A stretch of DNA of 64,000 nucleotides from Oscillospiraceae bacterium (GTDB taxonomy: Bacteria > Bacillota > Clostridia > Oscillospirales > Oscillospiraceae), in assembly GCA_902779945.1 (NCBI GenBank), contig CACZDN010000016.1, positions 1 to 64,000 on the forward strand, in the 5' to 3' direction. This document shows, in pieces, positions 1 through 7,457 of the stretch. How positions within the stretch are numbered: the stretch's first letter is position 1; every line of letters begins with the position of its first letter. The position numbers and the translations under genes were made by a program. The notes below the pieces were generated by a model, which made no database searches, was not told the origin of the DNA, and was given only the letters and a program-made list of their open reading frames with translations.

Positions 1-81
1 GATCGCCGCTACTTCCGTAAACGCATACGATACATGGGCGGCCGCGTTATTGCCGTCCATGGTCTTGTAGTGTCTCTCCAT
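1..81 (-). CDS. nifJ: Pyruvate:ferredoxin oxidoreductase, N-terminal 27 residues (runs off the window)
   Basis: The minus strand from 81 downwards reads an ATG followed by a peptide containing KTMDGNNAAAHVSYAFTEVA, which is the nearly invariant N-terminus of single-chain pyruvate:ferredoxin oxidoreductases. The enzyme oxidises pyruvate to acetyl-CoA and CO2 in the cytoplasm and reduces ferredoxin, using thiamine diphosphate and FeS clusters. The start is chosen because GGAG lies about 8 bases upstream and homologues begin at the same point. Only the first 27 codons are inside the window, so the catalytic domains cannot be checked. A good promoter sits about 50 bases upstream. The gene points away from everything else here, so it is probably its own transcription unit. 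Confidence 0.85.
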   Translation of the reverse strand, partial: MERHYKTMDGNNAAAHVSYAFTEVAAI

Positions 82-130
82 ACACTCATCTCCATATCTA
101 ATAAAATAGTTTTGCCAGATGGACGATTGT

Positions 131-159
131 ATTTTAACACGAAAGCCGCGCCTTGTAAA
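131..159 (-). promoter_or_regulatory. Sigma-A type promoter of nifJ
   Basis: On the minus strand TTTACA (154-159) and TAAAAT (131-136) are separated by exactly 17 bases, about 50 bases before the nifJ start. Confidence 0.6.
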
Positions 160-320
160 CTTGTTTTGTTCTTAAAATTCTTGAAGCGGCAGCGGCGCAC
201 TTTCGTCAAAAACGGATAAAAAGCAGCAGCAGTGGGGAAAGTTCCCCCCGTTTCTCCCCTGTTTGCCCGGAGTATGTGGGGCAAGATGCCCGGATATCGC
301 CCAAAAACGCGGTGAAATCA

Positions 321-349
321 TTGACGGATATGCAAACTTGTGGTAAAAT
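321..349 (+). promoter_or_regulatory. Sigma-A type promoter of the zinc-ribbon protein gene
   Basis: TTGACG (321-326), 17 bases, TAAAAT (344-349). It lies in the 335-base divergent gap 82-416, where I see no gene; the two promoters are its only recognisable content. Confidence 0.55.
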
Positions 350-416
350 ACAGCACGCATGAGGGTATTCTCGATCCATACGATTATTCGATTTTTCTGA
401 AAGTAAGGTGTTGAAC

Positions 417-1226
417 ATGATCTGTTTGAATTGCGGAAAAGCGATCGACGACGATCTGAAGGTCTGCCCCTTCTGCGGCAGCATGACGGACACATACGCG
501 GACGAGAGTCCCGCCGGTCTGCCCGACGCCGACCCTGTCAGCGAGGCCGCCCCCGATCCCGACGACGGGCAGGATTATTTCGATGAAAACCCCGTCTATC
601 CCGAGGCCCGCAGGGGCGCGGGGCCCATCCGTCTCCCGGCGGGGATGCCCGCGCTGATTGTCTCGGCCGTCGCCTGCGTGCTCTGTCTGGCCTGCCTCGT
701 CAGCATTCTGTCGCTGCGCGGCACCGTTCGGGAGCAGAACAACGTCCTCACCGGCAGCATCTCCGAGGTGCGCAACGCCGTCAACGCGGTCAACGACCGG
801 CTCTATGAGCTGGACGATACGCTCTCGCGCGTACAGTCCGAAGCCTATAACCAGCTTGCCAGCCAGTCCATCGCCGTCGTCAAGGACATCACCCCGCTCA
901 CCGGCCCAGTGGAGTCCGGCAAATACAACCGCATGTTTATCGTCAACGCCAAGGGCAACCTGAGCGTGAATTCCTCCTTCGACTGGCAGAAGTATAACGA
1001 GACCACCGGCGGCTGGGTCTCCATCGTCTTCACCGGGGACGCGACCAACAACGATGAGTATGGCCTGCGTCTGGAGAACAGCTTCGACAAAAACGAGAAT
1101 ACCTATACATCCATCCTCTGGGCCAACGGCATCAAGCCCGCGGCCAGCGGCACCTACCGCTGCGTGATCACCGACGCCACCGGCATCACCAAGACCAGCG
1201 CCGAGGCGACCGTGTCCGTGTTCTGA
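417..1226 (+). CDS. Zinc-ribbon, single-membrane-span protein with Ig-like C-terminus
   Basis: The 269-residue protein starts with a CxxC...CxxC zinc ribbon (C3, C6, C17, C20; MICLNCGK, CPFCG), then an acidic Pro/Asp-rich linker, one transmembrane helix at about 78-100, a helical stretch likely to form a coiled coil (about 104-150) and a beta-rich C-terminal domain that ends like an immunoglobulin fold (SGTYRCVITDATG). The zinc ribbon would be cytoplasmic and the C-terminus extracellular. A GTG nine bases earlier is in frame, but AAGGTG is better placed for ATG 417. Function is unknown; the layout suggests envelope sensing or scaffolding, which is inference. It has no operon partner; the next plus-strand sequence is a repeat element. 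Confidence 0.8.
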   Translation: MICLNCGKAIDDDLKVCPFCGSMTDTYADESPAGLPDADPVSEAAPDPDDGQDYFDENPVYPEARRGAGPIRLPAGMPALIVSAVACVLCLACLVSILSLRGTVREQNNVLTGSISEVRNAVNAVNDRLYELDDTLSRVQSEAYNQLASQSIAVVKDITPLTGPVESGKYNRMFIVNAKGNLSVNSSFDWQKYNETTGGWVSIVFTGDATNNDEYGLRLENSFDKNENTYTSILWANGIKPAASGTYRCVITDATGITKTSAEATVSVF

Positions 1227-1240
1227 GCACATCAAAAACA

Positions 1241-1350
1241 TAAAGGCAATACCGCATAATTCGGCAAGAGCAGATCCTGAGAAAATTTGGGTTCTGATAA
1301 AGGCACTTTTTCGCAGATGTACTTTGTGTACCTCAAGAAGTGTTGCCTAA
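1241..1350 (+). repeat. MITE-like repeat, subfamily B, internally deleted copy
   Basis: Begins TAAAGGCAATACCGCATAAT, runs through the central hairpin (GTAC-TTTGT-GTAC) and then jumps directly to the terminal GTGTTGCCTAA, so about 50 bases of the right half are missing. It is on the same strand as the copy at 17541. Confidence 0.75.
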
Positions 1351-1463
1351 AACACAGGATGTTCGTCCCAAGCGCAGTGAAGGATCTTTCCCCGGAGGGC
1401 TTCAGAAGCCTTTCGGAGAGAGATCCTTCGTCGCTTTGCTCCTCAGGATGACTGCGCGAGTGT
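1351..1463. repeat. Dispersed hairpin repeat (GAAGGATC type)
   Basis: Between two MITE-like copies lies a different repeat with inverted GAAGGATCT / AGATCCTTC arms and a trailing CTCAGGATGAC. Related GTCATCC...GAAGGATC pieces recur at 40380, 41937, 44979, 47613 and 51510. No reading frame. Together with the flanking copies this fills the gap 1227-1679. Confidence 0.6.
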
Positions 1464-1653
1464 TAGGGCAACACCGCGCAATACGGCGAGAGCGAATCCT
1501 GAGAAAAATTGGGTTCTGATGAAGGCATTTTTTTGCAGGAATACTTTGTGTATTTCAAGAAAAAGTGACAAAATCAGAGCGCAGAAAAAGTGACAAAATC
1601 AGAGCGCGAATTTTCCAGGAGGCGCCGATGGCGGATTGTGCGGTGTTGCCTTA
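1464..1653 (+). repeat. MITE-like repeat, subfamily A, with internal 25-bp duplication
   Basis: Left end TAGGGCAACACCGCGCAAT and right end TGCGGTGTTGCCTTA form the terminal inverted repeat. Inside, a 25-base unit beginning AGAAAAAGTGACAAAATCAG is present twice in tandem (1558-1582 and 1583-1607), making this copy longer than the others. Confidence 0.8.
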
Positions 1654-1679
1654 GCGCTTATCCTGATTTCATGAGTCTT

Positions 1680-2414
1680 TCACGCGGGGTAGTCCGGCGT
1701 GTAGCTCCAGACGTTGCTGCCGAGGAGTTTTTCGTGGAAGAGCGCCTTGACCATGCCGATATACGGGACGGACCAGATCTGCGCGAGGTAGCCCACATAG
1801 GGGACGAGGCCCAGCAGATACCAGCCCAGCATACTCAGGTCCAGCATAAAGAGCTCGGACTTGTGCCCGTCCATCATCTGTCTGGATTCGCGCAGGCATT
1901 GGAGAGGGGATTTCTGCGGATCGTCGATCAGTATGTAGAGCGCCTGGGAGTAGCGGTAGTACGCGATCACGCCGGGTACGATGAACAGCACCCCCCACAG
2001 CCCGATGAGCAGGCCCTCCAGCATGTCCAGCAAAATGACCTTCCACCAGAGCCCGAAGCCGTCAAAGAGGTTCCCCAGGCAGGGCTGGCGGTTGCGGATG
2101 GTGTTGAGCAGGAAAATGACGAAGCCCGCGCCGATGATCCCGGAAATGAGATGCAGCAGGAGATTGATCCCGTAGGCGGCGGCGGGCGGCTGCATGGTCT
2201 CGGCATACTGCAGGGCGTATTCGTAGTTGCCGGAGGACGCATAGCGCAGATAGTTCATGGCCTCGCTCTCGCTGATGTTGACGCTCAGCACCCTTGACGA
2301 GAGCGCCTGGAGAACGATGCTGACGATCAGGTAGACAAGCCCGACGCTGATCACGCGCGGGTTTGACGTCGCAATGACCTCACGCGCCCTGGATTTAAGT
2401 GCGGCTCTGTCCAA
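1680..2414 (-). CDS. DUF975 family integral membrane protein
   Basis: A 244-residue protein with at least four hydrophobic segments (for example VISVGLVYLIVSIV, LLIGLWGVLFIVPG, LGWYLLGLVPYVGY) and the family signature MDGHKSELFMLDLSMLGW. DUF975 proteins are Firmicutes membrane proteins without an established reaction. An in-frame ATG exists 21 bases upstream at 2435, but the AGGAGG ribosome site lies inside that extension, 9 bases before TTG 2414, and the resulting N-terminus (MDRAALKSRAREV) fits the family, so I use TTG. The gene is monocistronic with its own promoter and converges on the repeat array at 1464-1653. Confidence 0.85.
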   Translation of the reverse strand: MDRAALKSRAREVIATSNPRVISVGLVYLIVSIVLQALSSRVLSVNISESEAMNYLRYASSGNYEYALQYAETMQPPAAAYGINLLLHLISGIIGAGFVIFLLNTIRNRQPCLGNLFDGFGLWWKVILLDMLEGLLIGLWGVLFIVPGVIAYYRYSQALYILIDDPQKSPLQCLRESRQMMDGHKSELFMLDLSMLGWYLLGLVPYVGYLAQIWSVPYIGMVKALFHEKLLGSNVWSYTPDYPA

Positions 2415-2449
2415 AGCACCGCACCTCCTTGTCATAGATTTCTGCCTAT

Positions 2450-2478
2450 ACTATATCATCGTCCGCCTGTCCTGTAAA
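2450..2478 (-). promoter_or_regulatory. Promoter of the DUF975 gene
   Basis: Minus strand TTTACA (2473-2478), 17 bases, TATAGT (2450-2455). Confidence 0.55.
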
Positions 2479-2509
2479 GCAAACAAGTTATGAACGCACA
2501 CGGCAGTCG

Positions 2510-2538
2510 TTGACAATGTCCCGGGCAGATGCTACAGT
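2510..2538 (+). promoter_or_regulatory. Promoter of the DUF1624 gene
   Basis: TTGACA (2510-2515), 17 bases, TACAGT (2533-2538), 34 bases before the start codon. Confidence 0.6.
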
Positions 2539-2572
2539 CCAGGTACCGATTCCGTTATAAGGAGGGCTGCAT

Positions 2573-3325
2573 ATGGCTGCGAAGCGGCGCTTTTATCTGA
2601 TCGACGCGCTGCGTGGTCTCTCGCTTTTGAACATGGCAGGGTATCATTTTCTCTACGATGTGAACGTGGTCTTCGGGCGGGAGCCTGCGTGGTACCGGCG
2701 CGCGGATGTTTTTCTCTGGCAGCAGGGAATCTGTTGGGCGTTTATCCTGATCGCGGGCTTCTCCTTCCGCTGGGGGCGGAGGCATAACCTGCGGCGGGGA
2801 CTTTTGCTGAACGCCTGCGGCCTTTTGATCACCGCAGTCACGCTGGTGTTCATGCCGTCGGAGGCCATCTGGTTCGGCATTTTGAATTTCATGGGCTGCG
2901 CCGTACTGCTGACGCTGGCGCTGGAAAAGCCGCTGGAAAGGCTGCCCGCCGTGTGGGGGCTTGCGCTTTCGTTTGTTCTTTTTCTGATTTTTCGGAGTGT
3001 GAGCGTCGGCGTTCTCGGCGTCGGTCCCTGGACGCTGCGCCTTCCGGAGACGCTGTTCCGCTTTCGCGCCCTCGCGCCCCTCGGCTTCCCGGACGCGGGC
3101 TTTGCTTCGAGCGACTATTTTCCCCTTCTCCCCTGGTATTTCCTCTTTCTCTGCGGCTGGCATCTCGAGCGGCTCTTCCGCCGGAACAAGACGCTGCAGC
3201 GCATGGCGGAGACCCGCGTCCCCCTGCTGTCCCCGTTGGGGCGGCGCACGCTCCCGGTCTATCTGCTGCACCAGCCTGTGCTGATGGGACTGTGCATGCT
3301 TCTCTTCCGCCGGCCGGGCGCCTGA
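2573..3325 (+). CDS. DUF1624 / heparan-alpha-glucosaminide N-acetyltransferase-like membrane protein
   Basis: A 250-residue multi-span membrane protein opening with YLIDALRGLSLLNMAGYH, the usual start of the DUF1624 (HGSNAT catalytic-like) acyltransferase family, and ending with PVYLLHQPVLMGL, a motif shared with membrane acyltransferases. The first histidine (MAGYHFLYD) is in the position conserved in the family. It is the short bacterial form. It probably moves an acyl group across the membrane onto an envelope sugar, but the substrate is not shown by the sequence. AAGGAGG precedes the ATG, and a dedicated promoter is present. No operon partner follows. Confidence 0.8.
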   Translation: MAAKRRFYLIDALRGLSLLNMAGYHFLYDVNVVFGREPAWYRRADVFLWQQGICWAFILIAGFSFRWGRRHNLRRGLLLNACGLLITAVTLVFMPSEAIWFGILNFMGCAVLLTLALEKPLERLPAVWGLALSFVLFLIFRSVSVGVLGVGPWTLRLPETLFRFRALAPLGFPDAGFASSDYFPLLPWYFLFLCGWHLERLFRRNKTLQRMAETRVPLLSPLGRRTLPVYLLHQPVLMGLCMLLFRRPGA

Positions 3326-3394
3326 TCACGGGCTGATCCCCTTTTCGCCACGTTTTTTGGAGTACACGCCCCCGTAAAACGCATTGTAATCAGC

Positions 3395-3434
3395 TTTTCG
3401 CCTTGCGAGGCGAAAAAACCGGGGCCGAGGCCCC
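3395..3434. repeat. Two adjacent inverted repeats after the DUF1624 gene
   Basis: TTTTCGCC-TTGCGA-GGCGAAAA (3395-3416) followed by GGGGCC-GA-GGCCCC (3421-3434). They could stop transcription, but neither has a proper T-tract. Confidence 0.4.
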
Positions 3435-3490
3435 TCTGAACTCCCTGAGGGAATTTTCATGAAACGCCCGTGCATTTTTGCTTTTCACTA

Positions 3491-3519
3491 TTTACAACTC
3501 TCGAAACAGGGTATAAAAT
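3491..3519 (+). promoter_or_regulatory. Promoter of the Asp/Tyr-rich secreted protein gene
   Basis: TTTACA (3491-3496), 17 bases, TAAAAT (3514-3519). Confidence 0.55.
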
Positions 3520-3579
3520 AGCCGCGCTGTAAAACATTGAGAGGACAGTATAAAAACACATGAAAGGCGGATCAATACC

Positions 3580-4464
3580 ATGAAAAAACTGTTGGCGATG
3601 CTGATTGCCCTTACGCTGGCGCTCTCCTGCCTGTCCGGGACGGCCATGGCCGAGGGGTATAAATCCAGGCTTCTGAAAAAGACCATCCGGCTCCCGAGCA
3701 AGATGGCGCTTGTCGATGAGGTGAAGCTGGACGACGGCAGCGGCGTGGAGTTCACGTTCAGCGTCGAAGGCCAGCCCGATGCGAGCATCTATGTCGACGC
3801 GCAGAACATCAAGGAATTCAAGGGCTATACCATGGCCAAGCTGCCCGACGAGGTGCTTGATTCCTGGACCGAGAACTACTATCAGTACTATCCCGAGAAC
3901 GCCACCGCCGGCCGTCTGCCCTCCGACGACAAGAAGGGCGACGAGCTCTACTGCTACTGCGGCCAGGGCACGGAGGACGGCAGCATTCTTGTGTACACAA
4001 GCGTGCAGGATGAGCTCTGCGTGACCTCCTACTGCATCTCCGAGAGCGTCAACATGTCCAAGCTCGCCATGGAGGCGACCCTGGAGGCGCTGAACGCCGT
4101 GAACGCCGCGATCGCAAAGAATAACGCCTCCGGCAGCCAGGCAGCCCCCGTCTACAACCACAAGAATTACGACGTTGAGTACTTCTTCCTGATCCTGCTC
4201 GACGAGGACGATGACGACGATCTCGACCTCTACGATGACGACGATGACTTCGACTTCGATTACGACGACTGGGACGACTGGGACGACGACTACGACGATT
4301 ACGACGACCTCGACGATTACGACTACGACGACGATTACGATGACGGCTATGACGACTACGAGGACTACGGCGACTACGACGACGGTGGTTACGAGGACTA
4401 CGGCGACTACGATGACGGCGGTTACGAGGACTACGGCGACTACGATGACGGCGGCGACTGGTAA
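3580..4464 (+). CDS. Secreted protein with long Asp/Tyr/Gly-rich repetitive tail
   Basis: A 294-residue protein with a clear Sec signal peptide (KKLLAMLIALTLALSCLSG, probable cleavage after AMA near residue 24), a folded domain of about 180 residues that I do not recognise, and from about residue 207 a tail of some 88 residues made almost only of Asp, Tyr, Gly, Glu, Phe and Trp. The tail ends in three near-identical 11-residue units (YEDYGDYDDGG; 33 bases each, about 4345-4455). There is no LPXTG motif, no membrane anchor and no lipobox. The tail would be highly negative and could bind calcium or other cations or stick to surfaces; that is inference. It has its own promoter and a following stem-loop. 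Confidence 0.85.
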   Translation: MKKLLAMLIALTLALSCLSGTAMAEGYKSRLLKKTIRLPSKMALVDEVKLDDGSGVEFTFSVEGQPDASIYVDAQNIKEFKGYTMAKLPDEVLDSWTENYYQYYPENATAGRLPSDDKKGDELYCYCGQGTEDGSILVYTSVQDELCVTSYCISESVNMSKLAMEATLEALNAVNAAIAKNNASGSQAAPVYNHKNYDVEYFFLILLDEDDDDDLDLYDDDDDFDFDYDDWDDWDDDYDDYDDLDDYDYDDDYDDGYDDYEDYGDYDDGGYEDYGDYDDGGYEDYGDYDDGGDW

Positions 4465-4489
4465 TCGGCCATAACTATATAACAGCATG

Positions 4490-4534
4490 AAACGTGCGGC
4501 AAATTTGTGAAAATCACGAATTTGACGCACGTTT
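4490..4534 (+). terminator. Stem-loop terminator after the Asp/Tyr-rich gene
   Basis: Outer arms AAACGTGCG / CGCACGTTT with an inner AATTTGTGA / TCACGAATT arm pair, followed by TTTATCTGT. Same design as the hairpin at 58622-58668. Confidence 0.55.
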
Positions 4535-4673
4535 ATCTGTCACTCTGAGGCGCGCGAAGGAGCTTGCAGAGCCCTCGCGCGCCGTGAAGTCATACATGTA
4601 TTTGGTTTTTTCGTCCCCGCTTTTATACTATTTCCTGATAGAAAGCTGACTTGGCGTTTCGAGCAGAACTTGT

Positions 4674-4712
4674 ACCGGGAGGCGCCGATGGCGGATTATG
4701 CGGTGTTACCTT
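4674..4712 (+). repeat. MITE-like repeat, right-end fragment
   Basis: Only the last 35-40 bases remain: GGGAGGCGCCGATGGCGGAT followed by TATGCGGTGTTACCTTT. It lies just after the HerA-like gene on the opposite strand. Confidence 0.65.
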
Positions 4713-4723
4713 TGGGGATAGTA

Positions 4724-6418
4724 TTACTTCCTGTTCCCGAACAGGCCGCGGATGATCGCGGTGGAGCTGGAGCGCATGACAGAGCTGAGGGCGTTTCTGG
4801 CGGTGCGCTTGGCGATGGTCTGGGCGCTGGTGGTCTTGCCGCCGGTCGCGGCGTTGATAATATTGGTAGACAGCGCGCCCACGACGGTGGAGGCGGCGGT
4901 CGTCGCGGCCTGCTGGACGATCTTCTTTTTCTTTGCGGCCTCCCTCTCGGCGGCCTTCTCCGCGGCAGCGGCCTCTCTCTCGGCGACCCTCTGCGCGGCG
5001 AGCTCTTCCTTCAGGCGCTGCTTCTCCGCGGCGGCCTCCTCCTTGATGCGCTGCTTTTCGGCCTCGGCCTCAGCCTTTCTTCTGGCGGCCTCCTCGGCGG
5101 CGGCTGCCGCAGCCTCGGCGCGCTGCTTCTCGAGCTCCGCAGTGGCGCGGGTGAGGATCTCAAACGCGGATTCGCGGTCGACGCCCTCGCGGTACTTCTC
5201 GTCCAGCGCGTCGCCGTAGATGCGGAGCTTGACCTCCTCGGTCCCGGCGGCGCCCATCAGGCTCTGCGGCGGGAGGATGCTGGCGCGCTCGACGATGCTG
5301 GGGATGCCCTCCTCGTCCAGGAAGGTGACCAGCGCCTCGCCCACGCCGAGCTCCATGATGGCGTCCTCCGTCTTGAAGGCAGGGTTCGCGCGGAAGGCGC
5401 GGGCGGCGGCGCGGACGGCCTTGAGCTCGTCCGGCGTGTAGGCGCGCAGCGCGTGCTGGACGCGGTTGGAGAGCTGGGCCAGCACGTCGCCCGGGATGTC
5501 GCTCGGGCTCTGGCTGATGAAATAGACGCCGACGGCCTTGGAGCGGATGAGCTTGACGACCTGGACGATCTTCTGCAGCAGGGCCTTGGGCATTCCGTTG
5601 AAGAGCAGGTGGGCCTCGTCAAAGAAGAAGATCATTTTGGGCTTGTCGAGATCGCCGACCTCGGGCAGCTGCTCAAAGAGCTCGGTCAGCATCCAGAGCA
5701 GGAAGGTCGCGTACACGGTGGGGCTCTGAATGAGCTTCTGGCTGGATAGGATGTTGATGTAGCCGCGGCCGTTTGCGTCGGTGGCCATCCAGTCCTTGAT
5801 ATCCAGCTCCGGCTCGCCGAAGAAGAGCTCGCCGCCCTCCTGTTCAAAGGCGAGCAGGGCGCGCTGGATCGCGCCGATGCTGGCGGCGGAGACGTTGCCG
5901 TACTCCACGGTGAACTCCGCGCGGTTCTCGCCCACGAACTGGAGCATGGCGCGCAGGTCCTTGAGGTCGAGCAGCAGCAGGCCGTTGTCGTCCGCGACCT
6001 TGAAGACGATGTTCAGTACGCCGGCCTGGATCTCGGTCAGGCCGAGCAGGCGCGACAGGAGCACCGGGCCCATGGAGCTGACCGTGACGCGCACGGGATG
6101 GCCGACCTCGCCGAAGATGTCCCAGAAGCGGGTGGGGTAGCCGTGGAAGCTGAAATTCTCGATCCCGAAGCGCTCGATCCTCGCCTGCATGTCGGCGCTG
6201 TCCCTGCCGGGCTTGCACATCCCGCTCAGGTCGCCCTTGATGTCCGCGAGAAAGACCGGGACGCCCATATCGGAGAAGGACTCCGCCATGACCTTCATGG
6301 TGACGGTCTTGCCGGTGCCGGTGGCGCCTGCGATCAGGCCGTGGCGGTTGGCCATGTTCGGCAGCAGAAACAGCCGCCTGTCCGACTGCGCCAGCCAGAT
6401 TTTATTTTCTGTAAACAT
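4724..6418 (-). CDS. HerA-like P-loop ATPase (DUF853 / YjgR family)
   Basis: A 564-residue ATPase of the HerA-FtsK superfamily. Walker A is GATGTGKT (31-38), with the family feature [10 protein letters not shown] soon after (57-66), and Walker B is FFFDEAH (264-270), followed by an arginine/QSP motif ([10 protein letters not shown]). The C-terminal third (about 400-510) is an Ala/Glu/Lys-rich coiled coil ([19 protein letters not shown]). DUF853 proteins are thought to be DNA- or protein-translocating ATPases, but their role is not settled. No NurA-like nuclease or Sir2 partner is adjacent, so there is no reason to call this a defence system. GGGGGACAG precedes the ATG. Confidence 0.9.
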   Translation of the reverse strand: MFTENKIWLAQSDRRLFLLPNMANRHGLIAGATGTGKTVTMKVMAESFSDMGVPVFLADIKGDLSGMCKPGRDSADMQARIERFGIENFSFHGYPTRFWDIFGEVGHPVRVTVSSMGPVLLSRLLGLTEIQAGVLNIVFKVADDNGLLLLDLKDLRAMLQFVGENRAEFTVEYGNVSAASIGAIQRALLAFEQEGGELFFGEPELDIKDWMATDANGRGYINILSSQKLIQSPTVYATFLLWMLTELFEQLPEVGDLDKPKMIFFFDEAHLLFNGMPKALLQKIVQVVKLIRSKAVGVYFISQSPSDIPGDVLAQLSNRVQHALRAYTPDELKAVRAAARAFRANPAFKTEDAIMELGVGEALVTFLDEEGIPSIVERASILPPQSLMGAAGTEEVKLRIYGDALDEKYREGVDRESAFEILTRATAELEKQRAEAAAAAAEEAARRKAEAEAEKQRIKEEAAAEKQRLKEELAAQRVAEREAAAAEKAAEREAAKKKKIVQQAATTAASTVVGALSTNIINAATGGKTTSAQTIAKRTARNALSSVMRSSSTAIIRGLFGNRK

Positions 6419-6454
6419 GAATCTGTCCCCCTGTTTGTTTCAAAATGTGTATAT

Positions 6455-6483
6455 ATTGTAGCACAGTCTGCCGCAGGGCACAA
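6455..6483 (-). promoter_or_regulatory. Promoter of the HerA-like gene
   Basis: Minus strand TTGTGC (6478-6483), 17 bases, TACAAT (6455-6460). Confidence 0.5.
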
Positions 6484-6537
6484 TATCAATGTCATGAAAC
6501 TTTTGAAATCTTTTATTGCGCGTATCGCGTTGTCCTG

Positions 6538-6566
6538 TTGTGTTTCCGCCTGCTATATGTTATGAT
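6538..6566 (+). promoter_or_regulatory. Promoter of cdsA
   Basis: TTGTGT (6538-6543), 17 bases, TATGAT (6561-6566). Confidence 0.5.
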
Positions 6567-6620
6567 ACATGAGAATTATACGCTTTACGTCATCCCCGGC
6601 CGAGAAAGAGAGGATGCCCC

Positions 6621-7415
6621 TTGAAGGACCGTTTTAGATCCGCCGCGATCCTGATTTTGATTACCGCGGCCTGTATGCCCTTCGCCCCGACCCGGATTCT
6701 GTATTTCCTGGGTACGGGCGGGATTTGCGCCTATGAATACAGCAAGAATGTCGAAAAGCTCAATGCCCGCTGCACGCTGTGGGTCATGTTCGTGTATCTT
6801 GCGGCCCACGCGGTGCTGACGTTTCTGGACGCCGGGCTCTTTGCCTATTCGGTGTGCTTTGTGTTCTGCCTGTATCTCGCGCTGTTCTCGGGTGTCATCC
6901 ACAGGCAGGTATCCGGCATCGGGGCGCTGTACACGCTGGCCGGGCTCACCTATCCCTGTGTGCTCTTCGGGATCATCATGACCATCAGCGTCAGTCGCAT
7001 CTGGTGGCAGACGATCCTGACGGCGGTCTTCGCCACCATCGGCTGCGACACCGCCGCGCTCTTCGGCGGGATGCGCTTCGGCAGGCACAAGCTCGCCCCT
7101 GCGGTCAGCCCCAAGAAGACCGTGGAGGGGGCCGTGTGCGGGGCTCTGTCCTCGCTGCTGACCGGGGCGCTCGCCTGGCTCATTATCACCCGCGCCGGCG
7201 ATCCCATCCCCCTGCCGCTCTGCCTTGCCACGGCCTTTGTCGGCTCCTGCATGGGCCAGATCGGCGACCTTGCGGAGTCTCTTCTCAAACGCATGATCGG
7301 CGTGAAGGACTTCTCCAATCTCATACCCGGCCACGGCGGCATGTTCGACCGGGCCGACAGCCTGCTCTTTTCCATCCCCACGGTCTACTTCTGCTTCCTC
7401 GTCGCGGGGATATGA
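6621..7415 (+). CDS. cdsA: Phosphatidate cytidylyltransferase (CDP-diglyceride synthase)
   Basis: This 264-residue membrane enzyme makes CDP-diacylglycerol from CTP and phosphatidic acid, the branch point of phospholipid synthesis. The C-terminal CdsA signature is complete: SLLKRMIGVKDFSNLIPGHG followed by GMFDRADS, about 218-247, and SPKKTVEGAVCG is the usual cytosolic motif. Seven or so hydrophobic segments precede it. The start is TTG 6621, with AGAGGA seven bases upstream; the nearby ATG at 6614 is out of frame. Unlike many Firmicutes it is not next to uppS, dxr or rasP here, so it may be a second copy outside the usual cluster. A strong bidirectional terminator follows. Confidence 0.9.
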   Translation: MKDRFRSAAILILITAACMPFAPTRILYFLGTGGICAYEYSKNVEKLNARCTLWVMFVYLAAHAVLTFLDAGLFAYSVCFVFCLYLALFSGVIHRQVSGIGALYTLAGLTYPCVLFGIIMTISVSRIWWQTILTAVFATIGCDTAALFGGMRFGRHKLAPAVSPKKTVEGAVCGALSSLLTGALAWLIITRAGDPIPLPLCLATAFVGSCMGQIGDLAESLLKRMIGVKDFSNLIPGHGGMFDRADSLLFSIPTVYFCFLVAGI

Positions 7416-7420
7416 ACCTC

Positions 7421-7457
7421 ATAAAAATTCCCCCGGCCCGGCCGGGGGAATTTTTAT
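7421..7457. terminator. Bidirectional terminator between cdsA and the DUF4353 gene
   Basis: Perfect 17-bp arms ATAAAAATTCCCCCGGC / GCCGGGGGAATTTTTAT around CCG. It gives A-tract/stem/T-tract in both directions and overlaps the TAA stop of the minus-strand gene. Confidence 0.9.

Noticed and set aside
1-416. Short frames at the left edge in other phases
   Set aside because: The strand and phase that match the PFOR N-terminus with a ribosome site and a 17-base-spaced promoter explain the edge better; the other frames have no similarity.
3457-4530. A minus-strand frame encoding a long Val/Ile-rich protein
   Set aside because: It is the exact antisense of the Asp/Tyr-rich tail (GAC/GAT read as GTC/ATC), with no ribosome site; the plus-strand frame has a signal peptide, promoter and ribosome site.
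4724-6418. HerA-like ATPase considered as part of an anti-phage system
   Set aside because: No nuclease (NurA), Sir2 or other defence partner is adjacent; DUF853 proteins are widespread housekeeping-like genes.
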